NCBI RefSeq assembly: GCF_007859735.1
Contig: NZ_SIHI01000001.1
Coordinates: 1,508,251 to 1,572,250, forward strand
Source of the DNA: Thalassoglobus neptunius
GTDB lineage: Bacteria; Planctomycetota; Planctomycetia; Planctomycetales; Planctomycetaceae
DNA length: 64,000 bases
Direction: 5' to 3'
The notes beneath the pieces were generated by a model. It was given only the letters and a program-made list of their open reading frames with translations. It ran no database searches and was not told where the DNA came from. This document shows, piece by piece, positions 44,813-53,571 of this stretch (position 1 is the first letter of the stretch; the number at the start of each line of letters is the position of its first letter). The position numbers were made by a program, and so were the translations under genes.

Positions 44813-47503
44813 ATGGCTGAAACGCTCTACATTATCGATACATTTTCTCTCGTCTTTCAGGTCTTTCATGCGATCCGGCAACCCATGACAGGCACTCGCG
44901 GGCAACCCACGAACGCGGTTTACGGTTTCACCGGGGACATTCAACACCTGCTGAAAGAGAAATCGCCGACCCACATCATCTGCGCCACGGAGTCGGCAAC
45001 TCCTCAGGAACGTGTTGCAATCTACTCCGATTACAAAGCCAACCGCGATGAAATGCCGGACGATCTGCGTCCGCAGATTCCGATGATTCTCGACGTCATC
45101 GAAGGCTTCGGAATCCCGATCGTCTCTTATCCCGGTTGGGAAGCGGATGATGTCATCGCCACTGTGGCCACTCGAGCTGCTGCCGAAGGAATGGATGTTT
45201 GTGTCGTGACAAGCGACAAAGACATACGCCAGCTTCTCAGCCCGAAGATCAGAATTTACAGCATCCGTAAACGGTCCTTCTTCGATGAAGAAAACCTCTG
45301 GGACGAATGGGGTGTGCGGCCGGATCAAGTCATCGATTTTCAGTCGCTGGTCGGAGACAGTGTCGACAATGTTCCCGGAGTCCCACTGGTCGGGCCGAAG
45401 AAAGCTCAGATGCTTCTGGAGCGATTCGAAACCCTTGATGCTGTCCTTGAAAACGCCGATCAGGCACCGGGGAAAAAACTCGCTTTCAACTTGAAAGAGT
45501 TCGCCGACCAGGCCCGCATGAGCAAGGAACTTGTCGCCCTCAAAACGGATCTTCCGATTGAACTCAGCTGGGATGATTGCCGGGTTCAAGCGCCGGATCA
45601 TGAGCGACTTTTTGAGCTCTTCCGCGACTTTGGATTTCGTCGGTATGCCAACGAAATGGAAACCGAAATTCAGAAAGGTGCTGGCCCGGACCCGGAAGTT
45701 GAAAGTCGAATCTGGAAAACGATTTCGACTCCCAAGGAATTCAAAGCCTTTCTCAACGAACTTCAAAAGCAAGACGAGTTCTGTGTTGATCTCGAAACCA
45801 CAAGTGTCGATCCCCTTCAAGCCGATATCGTCGGTTGGGCTTTCTGCTGGAAAGCACATCAGTCGTTTTATCTTCCGGTAGACGGACCTCCCGGATCTCC
45901 GACGCTCAACGCTGACGAAGTTCTCGCAGCGCTCAAACCTATTCTCGAAGATCCTTCGAAAACGATCGTCAATCAAAACATCAAGTACGACTATCTCGTC
46001 CTTCGCCGCGTCGGAGTTGAGATCGCAACGATCGGCCTCGATTCCATGATCGGGGACTACCTCCTGGACGCCGGAGCGAGAACCCACAAGCTTGATGAAA
46101 TCTCGAAGAAGTATCTTCACCGGGAAATGATCCCCATCAGCGACCTGATCGGCAAAGGGAAGAAACAACTAAAAATGTTCGAGGTCGACGTCAATGCGGC
46201 CGCAGAATACGCCAGCGAAGATGCCGATGTCTGCTGGCAATTGACGGAAATTATCGGGGAGCAACTGAAGGAAGAAAACCTCTGGAAACTCTACTGGGAT
46301 CTCGAACGACCGCTGATCAAAGTCCTCGCCGAAATGGAGTGGAACGGAGTCCGAGTTGACGTTGATGAACTGAAGCGTCAAAGCGATCACCTGACGCTTC
46401 GACTGTCGCAACTCGTGGAAGAAATTCACTCGATCGCGGGATCGAATTTCAATATCGATTCCCCGAAGCAACTCTCAAAAGTTCTTTTCGAAGATCTCAA
46501 ACTTCCTGTCATCAAAAAGACGAAAACCGGTCTCAGCACCGATCAGGAAGTTCTCGAAAAACTCGCGTCGCAGCATCCGCTCCCCGCCAAATTGATCGAA
46601 CATCGTCAGCTCTCCAAGCTCAAAGGGACTTACCTCGACGCCCTGCCTGCTCTCGTCAACAAAACGACCGGGCACATCCACACGTCCTTCAGCCAGACGA
46701 CAGCTGCGACCGGGCGTTTGAGTTCGAGCGACCCGAATCTTCAGAATATTCCGATTCGGACCGAAGAAGGACAAATGATCCGGAAGGCGTTCATCCCCAG
46801 CCAACCCGGTTGGAAACTCGTCTGTCTCGACTATTCGCAAATCGAGCTGAGAATGCTCGCCCATTTCTGCAAGGACGAAGAACTTCAACGTGCGTTTCAC
46901 GATGGAGAAGACATTCACCGCACTGTCGCAGCGCAGGTCTATGGAGTCCCGGTTGAAGACGTCGACTCCACTCAAAGACGCGTCGCGAAAGCGGTCAACT
47001 TTGGCGTGATCTATGGTCAATCCGCCTATGGTCTGGCTGCTGCCCTTTCCATCCCGAAGGAAGAAGCTGCTCAGTTTATTGACGACTACTTTGCGAAGTA
47101 CGCATCGGTTCAGGAGTTTATGGATCGCGTTCTGGATGAGTGCAAAGAATCCGGATATGCACGCACCATTCGGGGCCGTCGGCGGGAGATCTCCGGCATT
47201 CGACCGAAGCGTTGGGGCAACCTCAATCTCCCGGAGCGAACTGCCGTCAACACAGTCATTCAGGGTTCAGCAGCTGATTTGATCAAACAGGCGATGATCA
47301 ATGTCTTCAATCAACTTCAAGAACAGAAACACTCTGCCCGGATGCTTCTTCAAATTCATGATGAACTTGTTTTTGAAGCTCCGGCTGAAGATGTCGATTC
47401 ACTGATTGCCATTGCCCGGCACGAAATGGAAACGGCCCTCGACCTGGATGTTCCACTCGTCATCGACTGCAAACAAGGCGACAACTGGCTCGACGCAGAT
47501 TGA
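44813..47503 (+). CDS. polA: DNA polymerase I
   Basis: This is the 896-residue repair/replication polymerase. The 5'-3' exonuclease (about 1-290) has YKANRDEMPDDLRPQIP, PGWEADDVIAT and DKDIRQLL. The 3'-5' proofreading domain (about 300-480) appears intact: FCVDLETTSVDP, NQNIKYDYLVL and YASEDADVCWQL. The polymerase has motif A DYSQIELR, motif B KAVNFGVIYGQSAYGL and motif C QIHDELVFE. Its start is ATG 44813; the TTG at 44795 is less likely. The gene stands alone. Confidence 0.96.
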   Translation: MAETLYIIDTFSLVFQVFHAIRQPMTGTRGQPTNAVYGFTGDIQHLLKEKSPTHIICATESATPQERVAIYSDYKANRDEMPDDLRPQIPMILDVIEGFGIPIVSYPGWEADDVIATVATRAAAEGMDVCVVTSDKDIRQLLSPKIRIYSIRKRSFFDEENLWDEWGVRPDQVIDFQSLVGDSVDNVPGVPLVGPKKAQMLLERFETLDAVLENADQAPGKKLAFNLKEFADQARMSKELVALKTDLPIELSWDDCRVQAPDHERLFELFRDFGFRRYANEMETEIQKGAGPDPEVESRIWKTISTPKEFKAFLNELQKQDEFCVDLETTSVDPLQADIVGWAFCWKAHQSFYLPVDGPPGSPTLNADEVLAALKPILEDPSKTIVNQNIKYDYLVLRRVGVEIATIGLDSMIGDYLLDAGARTHKLDEISKKYLHREMIPISDLIGKGKKQLKMFEVDVNAAAEYASEDADVCWQLTEIIGEQLKEENLWKLYWDLERPLIKVLAEMEWNGVRVDVDELKRQSDHLTLRLSQLVEEIHSIAGSNFNIDSPKQLSKVLFEDLKLPVIKKTKTGLSTDQEVLEKLASQHPLPAKLIEHRQLSKLKGTYLDALPALVNKTTGHIHTSFSQTTAATGRLSSSDPNLQNIPIRTEEGQMIRKAFIPSQPGWKLVCLDYSQIELRMLAHFCKDEELQRAFHDGEDIHRTVAAQVYGVPVEDVDSTQRRVAKAVNFGVIYGQSAYGLAAALSIPKEEAAQFIDDYFAKYASVQEFMDRVLDECKESGYARTIRGRRREISGIRPKRWGNLNLPERTAVNTVIQGSAADLIKQAMINVFNQLQEQKHSARMLLQIHDELVFEAPAEDVDSLIAIARHEMETALDLDVPLVIDCKQGDNWLDAD

Positions 47504-47699
47504 GTTTCGCGACGTGTCTTTGTGCCAGTACTAAGTGCGTGCGCGATCGATTTCGCTGAAAACGAAGTCGTGAGCAATCATTCTTCCGAACTTCTGTTTC
47601 TGTGCGCGTGTCCGGCTTCAAACTCAAGATTCATCTCGTCTTTGACTGGGTTGTCAAAGCGAGAAGGGCCACGCGGAGAGAATGCCCCTCGCCGAGTAA

Positions 47700-47796
47700 T
47701 TTTCTGAGTTTCTCTGCGTTTGCCTCTTCTTGTTTCTTACGCTGAAGATTGAGTTTGCTCGTATGAAGGCGAGAGAACAGAGCGGAAGGATGCTCG
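47700..47796 (+). repeat. Dispersed repeat, diverged copy E
   Basis: The block GAGTTTGCTCGT (47750-47761) and the adjoining TTGTTTCTTACGCTGAAGAT segment line up with copies A and B at the same spacing, and the copy ends TGCTCG where copy A ends TGCTCT. The left third is too diverged to align reliably. It ends just before the rtcB start. Confidence 0.45.
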
Positions 47797-47797
47797 A

Positions 47798-49186
47798 ATG
47801 AACCGTAGACAGTTACAGAAAATTGGTGTCCCGGATTCGTGTGCGAAGTCGGCGATTCAGGCGATTCAAGCCGCAGTTGCCTCCGGCATGACCGGGAAAG
47901 AAGCACGCGATCGGCTTGTTCAAGTTGTGAGTTCCCCAGAGGACTTTAACAGCGATTCTGTCTTCGGGGATTTTGCAAATGAACTCGTCAGTGCTCCTCC
48001 ACCGATCGAACGTCATCAGATCGACTATTCGGTTTGGGGAAATGAGTTCATCGACGAGAACTCGCATCGTCAAATGCGGGAAGCGTGCTCACTGCCTCAT
48101 GCCGTCGCGGGAGCGCTGATGCCGGATGCTCACGTCGGGTACGGACTTCCAATTGGAGGTGTGCTCGCGCTCGAGGGAGCGGTCTGCCCATACGCAGTTG
48201 GTGTCGATATCGCTTGTCGGATGAAGTTGTCCATCCTCGATGTTCCCGTCTCGTATTTCGAGGACGAACTTCAAGTTCGACGGCTTTCCAATGCCATCAA
48301 GAAAGGAACCGTTTTCGGAACCGGGAGGGGTTGGAGCCGACGGAAGGACCATTCCGTGATGGATGAGGACTGGTCGGTGACCCGGATCACTCGTCAGAAC
48401 AAGGACAAAGCATGGAAGCAACTCGGGACGTCCGGTTCAGGAAACCACTTTGTCGAGTTCGGAACTCTGACGCTTCACGAATCCGATCTCGGACTGGAAC
48501 CGGGAACGTACACCGCCCTGCTCAGCCATAGTGGAAGTCGTGGAGTGGGGCATTCGGTCTGTTCGACATACAGCAAGATTGCCCGTCAACAGCTTCCGGC
48601 GCAGTACAAAGAGTTCGGTCAGCTCGCCTGGCTGGAACTCGATTCCGAAGCTGGGCAGGAATACTGGCTGGCCATGAACCTGATGGGTGAGTATGCCTCA
48701 GCCAACCATGCGGTCATCCACGAAGAGGTGACGACACTGGCTTCAGCGAACGTTTTGGCCACTGTCGAGAACCATCACAACTTCGCCTGGAAAGAAGTCC
48801 ACAACGGAACCGAAGTGGTCGTCCATCGCAAAGGAGCCACCCCGGCGGGAGAGGGTGTCCTCGGTGTGATTCCGGGATCGATGGGAACTCCGGCGTTTGT
48901 TGTGCGAGGAAAAGGAAACGAGCGGTCTCTTGATTCCGCTTCCCACGGAGCGGGACGCGTGATGTCTCGAAAGCAGGCGAACGCGACTTATCGTTTCAAC
49001 CATGTTCGCCAGGATCTCGCTAAGAAGGGGATCAAAGTCCTCTCCGCGGGATCGGACGAAGTTCCAATGGTTTACAAGGACATCCACGAAGTCATGAACG
49101 CTCAAACCGATCTCGTTGACGAGGTCGCGCAATTCGATCCCCGAATCGTCAAGATGTGCGGAGATGGAAGCCGAGCCGAAGACTGA
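47798..49186 (+). CDS. rtcB: RtcB-family RNA ligase
   Basis: This 462-residue protein is a GTP- and Mn-dependent RNA ligase that joins 2',3'-cyclic-phosphate ends and can repair RNA. Conserved signs: ALMPDAHVGYGLPIGGVLAL (about 107-126), YAVGVDIACRMK with the metal-binding Cys, TSGSGNHFVEFG, LSHSGSRGVGHSV, ENHHNFAWKE, GSMGTPAFVVRGKGN and the guanylated His in SHGAGRVMSRK. ATG 47798 is likely. No archease or rtcA gene is nearby. A bidirectional terminator follows the stop. Confidence 0.93.
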   Translation: MNRRQLQKIGVPDSCAKSAIQAIQAAVASGMTGKEARDRLVQVVSSPEDFNSDSVFGDFANELVSAPPPIERHQIDYSVWGNEFIDENSHRQMREACSLPHAVAGALMPDAHVGYGLPIGGVLALEGAVCPYAVGVDIACRMKLSILDVPVSYFEDELQVRRLSNAIKKGTVFGTGRGWSRRKDHSVMDEDWSVTRITRQNKDKAWKQLGTSGSGNHFVEFGTLTLHESDLGLEPGTYTALLSHSGSRGVGHSVCSTYSKIARQQLPAQYKEFGQLAWLELDSEAGQEYWLAMNLMGEYASANHAVIHEEVTTLASANVLATVENHHNFAWKEVHNGTEVVVHRKGATPAGEGVLGVIPGSMGTPAFVVRGKGNERSLDSASHGAGRVMSRKQANATYRFNHVRQDLAKKGIKVLSAGSDEVPMVYKDIHEVMNAQTDLVDEVAQFDPRIVKMCGDGSRAED

Positions 49187-49214
49187 CGGGAACAAAAACC
49201 GTTGCCTGAACGAA

Positions 49215-49255
49215 AACAGCCCGTTGGAAACTCTCCAACGGGCTGTTGTTATTTA
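49215..49255. terminator. Bidirectional terminator
   Basis: AACAGCCCGTTGG (49215-49227) pairs with CCAACGGGCTGTT (49235-49247), a perfect 13-bp stem. A T-rich tail GTTATTT follows on the plus strand, with AAAA before the stem to serve the minus strand. It separates rtcB from the convergent C26 gene. Confidence 0.88.
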
Positions 49256-49325
49256 TACGTTCAATTGATGAGAGCACACGGCTCTTGCTTGTTGTGACTC
49301 AAAGTGATCATTGAAGAGTCACTGA

Positions 49326-50102
49326 TCACGCAACGCGGCGTGTCTGGTCGAACTGAAGAATTTCGACACCGGTCGCGGTCTGTTCTTTCGCACCATCGAT
49401 GAATGCTTCGAAGACCTGAAGGTCGAGAGCCGAAGCGGATTCACTTTCTGGATGGAACTGTGTTCCGAGGCACCACCAGTTGTCGTCCGTCGATTCGTAA
49501 GCTTCGACGACTCCGTCCATCGCCGTTGCTGAAGCACGGAAAACCGATGCCAGTTGATCAATCGCCATGTGATGATCGCTGTTCACGCGAATTTCACCCG
49601 GTCCGTAAATCGAATCCATTTTCGTTCCGGGAACGATTTCGATCACGTGTCGCAGACAGTTTTCAACGGCGTCCCGGTGGCACAAAGAACGGTAAACATC
49701 TTCGGCAACGTGTTGGAAGAGTGTGCCTCCGCAAATCAGATTCAGAACCTGCATTCCCGATCCGATGGCAAGTGTCGGAATCTTCATTTCGTATGCGAGT
49801 TTCGCGAGTCGGCGATCGAAGTCTTCGCGACGGGCTGGCATCGCTCGCGTTACAGGGTGTGGATCAAAGCCCAGGCGGATTGGGTCCAGGTCGAGTTTGC
49901 ATCCGGTCAGAACGAGTCCATCGACTTGTTCGAGCATCCGACGCAAATCGTCATCCTCAGCCATTGGAGGCAGCATCAGTGGGATGCCACCGCTGTTGCT
50001 GACAGAATCGTAGTACCCAGTATGCATCCATGAGAAAGAGAACGTTTCGCTTTTCGCGGCTCGGAAATCGGCATTGATTGCAATGATTGGTTTGTCGTTC
50101 AT
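49326..50102 (-). CDS. C26-type glutamine amidotransferase lacking its Cys
   Basis: This 258-residue protein has the peptidase C26/PuuD-like fold of gamma-glutamyl-GABA hydrolases: DGLVLTGCKLDLDP (about 75-88), then the nucleophile elbow and GTQFHPES with catalytic His and Glu retained. The elbow, normally GICRGMQLLN, reads AIGSGMQVLNL here: Cys is Gly and Arg is Ser. The enzyme would therefore lack thiol hydrolysis, unless another Cys (TGCKLD) acts instead. ATG 50102 has AAGGA upstream; the longer frame to 50174 is not needed. No partner gene is evident. Confidence 0.8.
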   Translation of the reverse strand: MNDKPIIAINADFRAAKSETFSFSWMHTGYYDSVSNSGGIPLMLPPMAEDDDLRRMLEQVDGLVLTGCKLDLDPIRLGFDPHPVTRAMPARREDFDRRLAKLAYEMKIPTLAIGSGMQVLNLICGGTLFQHVAEDVYRSLCHRDAVENCLRHVIEIVPGTKMDSIYGPGEIRVNSDHHMAIDQLASVFRASATAMDGVVEAYESTDDNWWCLGTQFHPESESASALDLQVFEAFIDGAKEQTATGVEILQFDQTRRVA

Positions 50103-50823
50103 GGTTTCTCTTCCTTGATCAGTGGGATGGAACTCTTCTTCCGGGTCGTGGTATCGAATCAAACGTAGGAGCAAGGGTCACTTGCCGAGGCTTTTCCGAT
50201 CTGGAACTCAACCGCGCTCGCACGCGGGGATGGCTTGAGTCAAACTCCGAATCGAAACAGCCTGTGTGATTGGACGACTGCAGAAAGTTCGTGAGAGAAA
50301 CCAGAGATTGAGAATAATGAAAGGGAGGGAGAGCGACACGACCGGGTAAAGGGGTTGCAAGACACGGTCATTACATTGATCTGTGCGGAGAAGCCGATCA
50401 CAAAGAAATCGATCAATGTTCGCAAGATGCGGATGCATCGGAATCCATTCCAATCCAAGTTTCCGTCTAACCGAAACGTTCCTCTTTTGAAACTTTCGGC
50501 GTTCGATCTTTCTGCAATTTTCGATTCCAATCAATGGAACTCTTCAATAGCAGGTCAGAGGTTGAAGTTGTGTCCAACACGCTGCCAACCCTGACGAGAA
50601 ATAAGGCTAACTCAGGGGAATCGGGTTGTAAAGCAAATTGCCGATCTTGTAGGGAATTTGACTCAAGTTTCGCACACCACACTAGATATGGTACCCCGTT
50701 TCGCCCACTCACTACGGGTTGTGTTCGGCGCGTCGACGAGCTTGCAGACGACACCAATTGGGGTCCGCTTTTTCGGGATTCGCCGAAAGAGAGCCCGAAG
50801 AACTCACACACCTGTTGAATGAG
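50103..50823. other. Intergenic, no gene seen
   Basis: These 721 bp separate the C26 gene from the end of lutB. Only short frames with no domain signal occur. The 100 bp nearest the C26 start should carry its promoter, and no terminator is visible after lutB. Confidence 0.4.
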
Positions 50824-52206
50824 TTACTGCTTCTTCTTGCGCTGTTCGTAAAGCTGACGGAAGCTCTGCTTGGGAGGAACCGGCAGCTCGCGCTGATTGC
50901 CCCAGTCGTTGAAACGGTTGTAGATCATAAACCGTGGAAGGTAACGCAAAGCGAATCGTCCAACGCTTCCTGCGAATCGATACAACCACGGCCGAGACAA
51001 GACTCCGGCAGCGACCTGCATTGGCAGCTTCTTCGAGATCGGCAGCAAGCCTTTCAAGACAAGTTTACTTCGCCAGGTATACAGCTGCTCGTGAAGATTG
51101 ATTTTGACCGGACAGACATCGCTGCATGAGCCACACAACGAACAGGCATACGGAAGACTCGAGTGTGTTTGAGCGTCCTGTGATGGAGCGAGGATCGAAC
51201 CGATCGGACCGGGCACGGTGTTGCTGTAGCTGTGCCCTCCGCTTCGTCGATAGACCGGGCATGTATTCATGCACGCGCCACAGCGAATGCAGTTCAGCGA
51301 ACGGCGGAAATCATCGCTTCCGAGAATCTCACTTCGCCCGTTGTCGACGAGGACAATGTGCATTTCACAACCTGGCTCGCGCGGACCATGGAAGTGAGTG
51401 GAATAGGTCGTGATGGGTTGTCCCGTGGCCGATCGCGCCAGCAGTCTCAGAAAGACGGCCAGATCCTTCTGACGAGGAATCACTTTCTCGATTCCCATGC
51501 AGGCAATGTGCAGCTTCGGAAGTGATGTTCCGAGGTCTGCGTTGCCTTCGTTCGTACAGACCACAATTCCGCCAGTTTCTGCAACGGCGAAATTGACGCC
51601 AGTGATTCCTGCGTCGGCGGCCAGAAAGCGTTGTCTCAATTCCTGACGAGCAGCTTCGGTGAGATACTGCGGATCGGTCGCCCCTTTTTCGGTTCCGATC
51701 TTCTGGTGAAACAACTCGCCAATTTCTTCCCGTTTGGTGTGAATGGCGGGCATCACAATATGGCTGGGAGGCTCTTCTCGCAGCTGAACAATCCACTCTC
51801 CGAGATCCGTATCAACCACTTCAATGTCGTTGCGTTCGAGAAACGGATTGAGATGGCATTCCTCCGTCAGCATCGATTTGCTTTTGACGACTTTTTTCAC
51901 GTCGTGCGACTGAAGGAGCTTGAGAACAATCTCGTTGTGCTCCGCAGCATCTTTTGCCCAATGGACCTGAATGCCGTTCGCTTGCGCCTGCTGCTCGAAC
52001 TGCTCAAGCAGCTCGGCCATGTTGGTCATCGTGTATTTTTTGATCTGCGAAGCACGTTCGCGAAGTTCCTCCCATTCCGGAACTGACTCAGCGGCTTTGT
52101 CACGTTTCGCGCGGACGAACCACAAGGTGCGGTCATGCCATGCTGCTCGCTCAGCATTCTTAATGAACTCAGTCGCTTTGGCCGGATGGGAAGTTGCAGT
52201 CGCCAT
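50824..52206 (-). CDS. lutB: LutB-type iron-sulphur lactate utilisation protein
   Basis: This 460-residue protein of the LutB/LldF family works in the LutABC complex that oxidises L-lactate. The LUD domain (about 60-290) is followed by two 4Fe-4S motifs: CIRCGACMNTCPVYR and CSLCGSCSDVCPVKI. A C-terminal domain carries GRFALRYLPRF. lutA and lutC are not adjacent here. ATG 52206 is preferred over GTG 52212. Confidence 0.93.
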   Translation of the reverse strand: MATATSHPAKATEFIKNAERAAWHDRTLWFVRAKRDKAAESVPEWEELRERASQIKKYTMTNMAELLEQFEQQAQANGIQVHWAKDAAEHNEIVLKLLQSHDVKKVVKSKSMLTEECHLNPFLERNDIEVVDTDLGEWIVQLREEPPSHIVMPAIHTKREEIGELFHQKIGTEKGATDPQYLTEAARQELRQRFLAADAGITGVNFAVAETGGIVVCTNEGNADLGTSLPKLHIACMGIEKVIPRQKDLAVFLRLLARSATGQPITTYSTHFHGPREPGCEMHIVLVDNGRSEILGSDDFRRSLNCIRCGACMNTCPVYRRSGGHSYSNTVPGPIGSILAPSQDAQTHSSLPYACSLCGSCSDVCPVKINLHEQLYTWRSKLVLKGLLPISKKLPMQVAAGVLSRPWLYRFAGSVGRFALRYLPRFMIYNRFNDWGNQRELPVPPKQSFRQLYEQRKKKQ

Positions 52207-52287
52207 TTTCACTCACACGATGAATTTTCGACAGGATAAAAAATGACCACCACTATTCAGTGATGGTCATCTCGATACTCACGACAA

Positions 52288-52986
52288 CTATTCGACGATG
52301 GTCGCCGACTTGATGTAATCAAGCTTCGGGAACTTCTCGTTCAGATATGCGTTCCCTTCCTGCTGGATGCGTCCCTGATTCGGTCCGCGTCCGCTCGGTG
52401 CTCCTTCGCCGTATTCTGCATAGAGCGAATCGACAACTTCCATTCCTTCCACGACTTCTCCGAACGGAGAGAACCCCTGATTGTCGAGGAACGAATTGTC
52501 GCCGAAGTTAATGAACAGCTGCGAAGTTCGAGTGTTCGGACCAGCCATGGCATAAGTGATTCGGCCACGTGTGTTGGACTGCTTGTTGGGATCATCGGGA
52601 ATCGGCGAATCTCTCCACTTCGCCATCACTTCCGGATCGCCACTGATTCCAAACTGAGCCATGAACCCGTCAATCACCCGGAAGAACCGAACATCGTCAT
52701 AGAATTTGGCTTCGACCAACTCCCGAAATCGTTCTGCACCTTTCGGAGCCCAGTCGGGATGGACTTCAACTACGAAATCCCCTTTGGAAGTCTCAAACTT
52801 TACCTTGTACACGTTTTCATCCTTTGATTCGGCCGGTGCGGAGTCATTCTCCGAAGACTGGTCCGACTGTGATTGTGGATTGGTCACTTCAAACTTGCTG
52901 GGCGGGGAGCTTTCTTCGGCAACACATGATTGCAGGAAACAACATGTGGAAAAGAATGCCATCAGCCAGAGAACGTTGTGTTTCAT
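52288..52986 (-). CDS. Cyclophilin-type peptidylprolyl isomerase, lipoprotein
   Basis: This 232-residue exported PPIase has a lipobox FLQSC after a hydrophobic signal (MAFFSTCCFLQSC, Cys about 21), a Ser/Glu-rich linker, and a cyclophilin domain (about 60-225). The latter contains FETSKGDFVVEVHPDWAPKG, FFRVIDGFMAQFGISGDP, TSQLFINFGDNSFLD and FSPFGEVVEGMEVVD. It probably acts in the periplasm on secreted proteins. Its start directly follows the stop of the DUF59 gene, so they are translated together. Confidence 0.92.
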   Translation of the reverse strand: MKHNVLWLMAFFSTCCFLQSCVAEESSPPSKFEVTNPQSQSDQSSENDSAPAESKDENVYKVKFETSKGDFVVEVHPDWAPKGAERFRELVEAKFYDDVRFFRVIDGFMAQFGISGDPEVMAKWRDSPIPDDPNKQSNTRGRITYAMAGPNTRTSQLFINFGDNSFLDNQGFSPFGEVVEGMEVVDSLYAEYGEGAPSGRGPNQGRIQQEGNAYLNEKFPKLDYIKSATIVE

Positions 52987-53286
52987 TTAGAAGATTCCTA
53001 ACTGATCTCGAGCATCATCGGTCATCCGATCAGGAGACCACGGGGGAGACATGACGAGTTTGATCTCAGCTTTTTCAACGTCCTCCAATTGCTCGAGCGC
53101 CATTTTGGACTGCTGCACAATTTGAGGCCCGGCGGGGCAAGCTGGACTGGTCAATGTCATATTGACGTTGACGACACCTTCCTCCTGAGCGATGTCGTAG
53201 ATCAATCCGAGATCGACAATATTAATCATCAATTCCGGGTCAATCACCTGTTTCAAAGTTTCCAGAAGTTCTACTTCGTCTGCCAT
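52987..53286 (-). CDS. DUF59/MIP18-type Fe-S assembly factor
   Basis: This roughly 99-residue protein belongs to the MIP18/PaaD/SufT-like family for iron-sulphur cluster assembly. LLETLKQVIDPELMINIVDL and GLIYDIAQ are followed by MTLTSPACPAGP with the conserved Cys, and MSPPWSPDRMTDDARDQLG. ATG 53286 is preferred, as the frame's first 15 residues (from 53331) are not conserved-looking. It is adjacent to a PPIase; no suf genes lie nearby. Confidence 0.88.
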   Translation of the reverse strand: MADEVELLETLKQVIDPELMINIVDLGLIYDIAQEEGVVNVNMTLTSPACPAGPQIVQQSKMALEQLEDVEKAEIKLVMSPPWSPDRMTDDARDQLGIF

Positions 53287-53571
53287 GTCATCACTCAATG
53301 TTTCATTGTGAACGACCTCAACGATCGTCAATCAGGAGGAAAAATCGGGACGACCTGACATCGGCGTCCGTCCTCCCCGGGGAAAATCACACACTTGCCG
53401 ACACGATCTCCCGACTACAAGCTTGTTCTACAGCCACGATTGTAGGCCCTTCGAACTGCAGACAAAAGTGGGGAAACGGACAAGTTCTCCTTGCGAACCA
53501 ATCTCCCCAAAGAGTACATTTGTAAGACATCAACGGAATCATCGACTCACTCCATCTCGTGAGGTGCTCTT

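Noticed and set aside
49304-49329. GTGATCA/TGATCAC inverted repeat at the end of the C26 gene.
   Set aside because: No T-run follows on either strand and it overlaps the stop codon; too weak to call a terminator.
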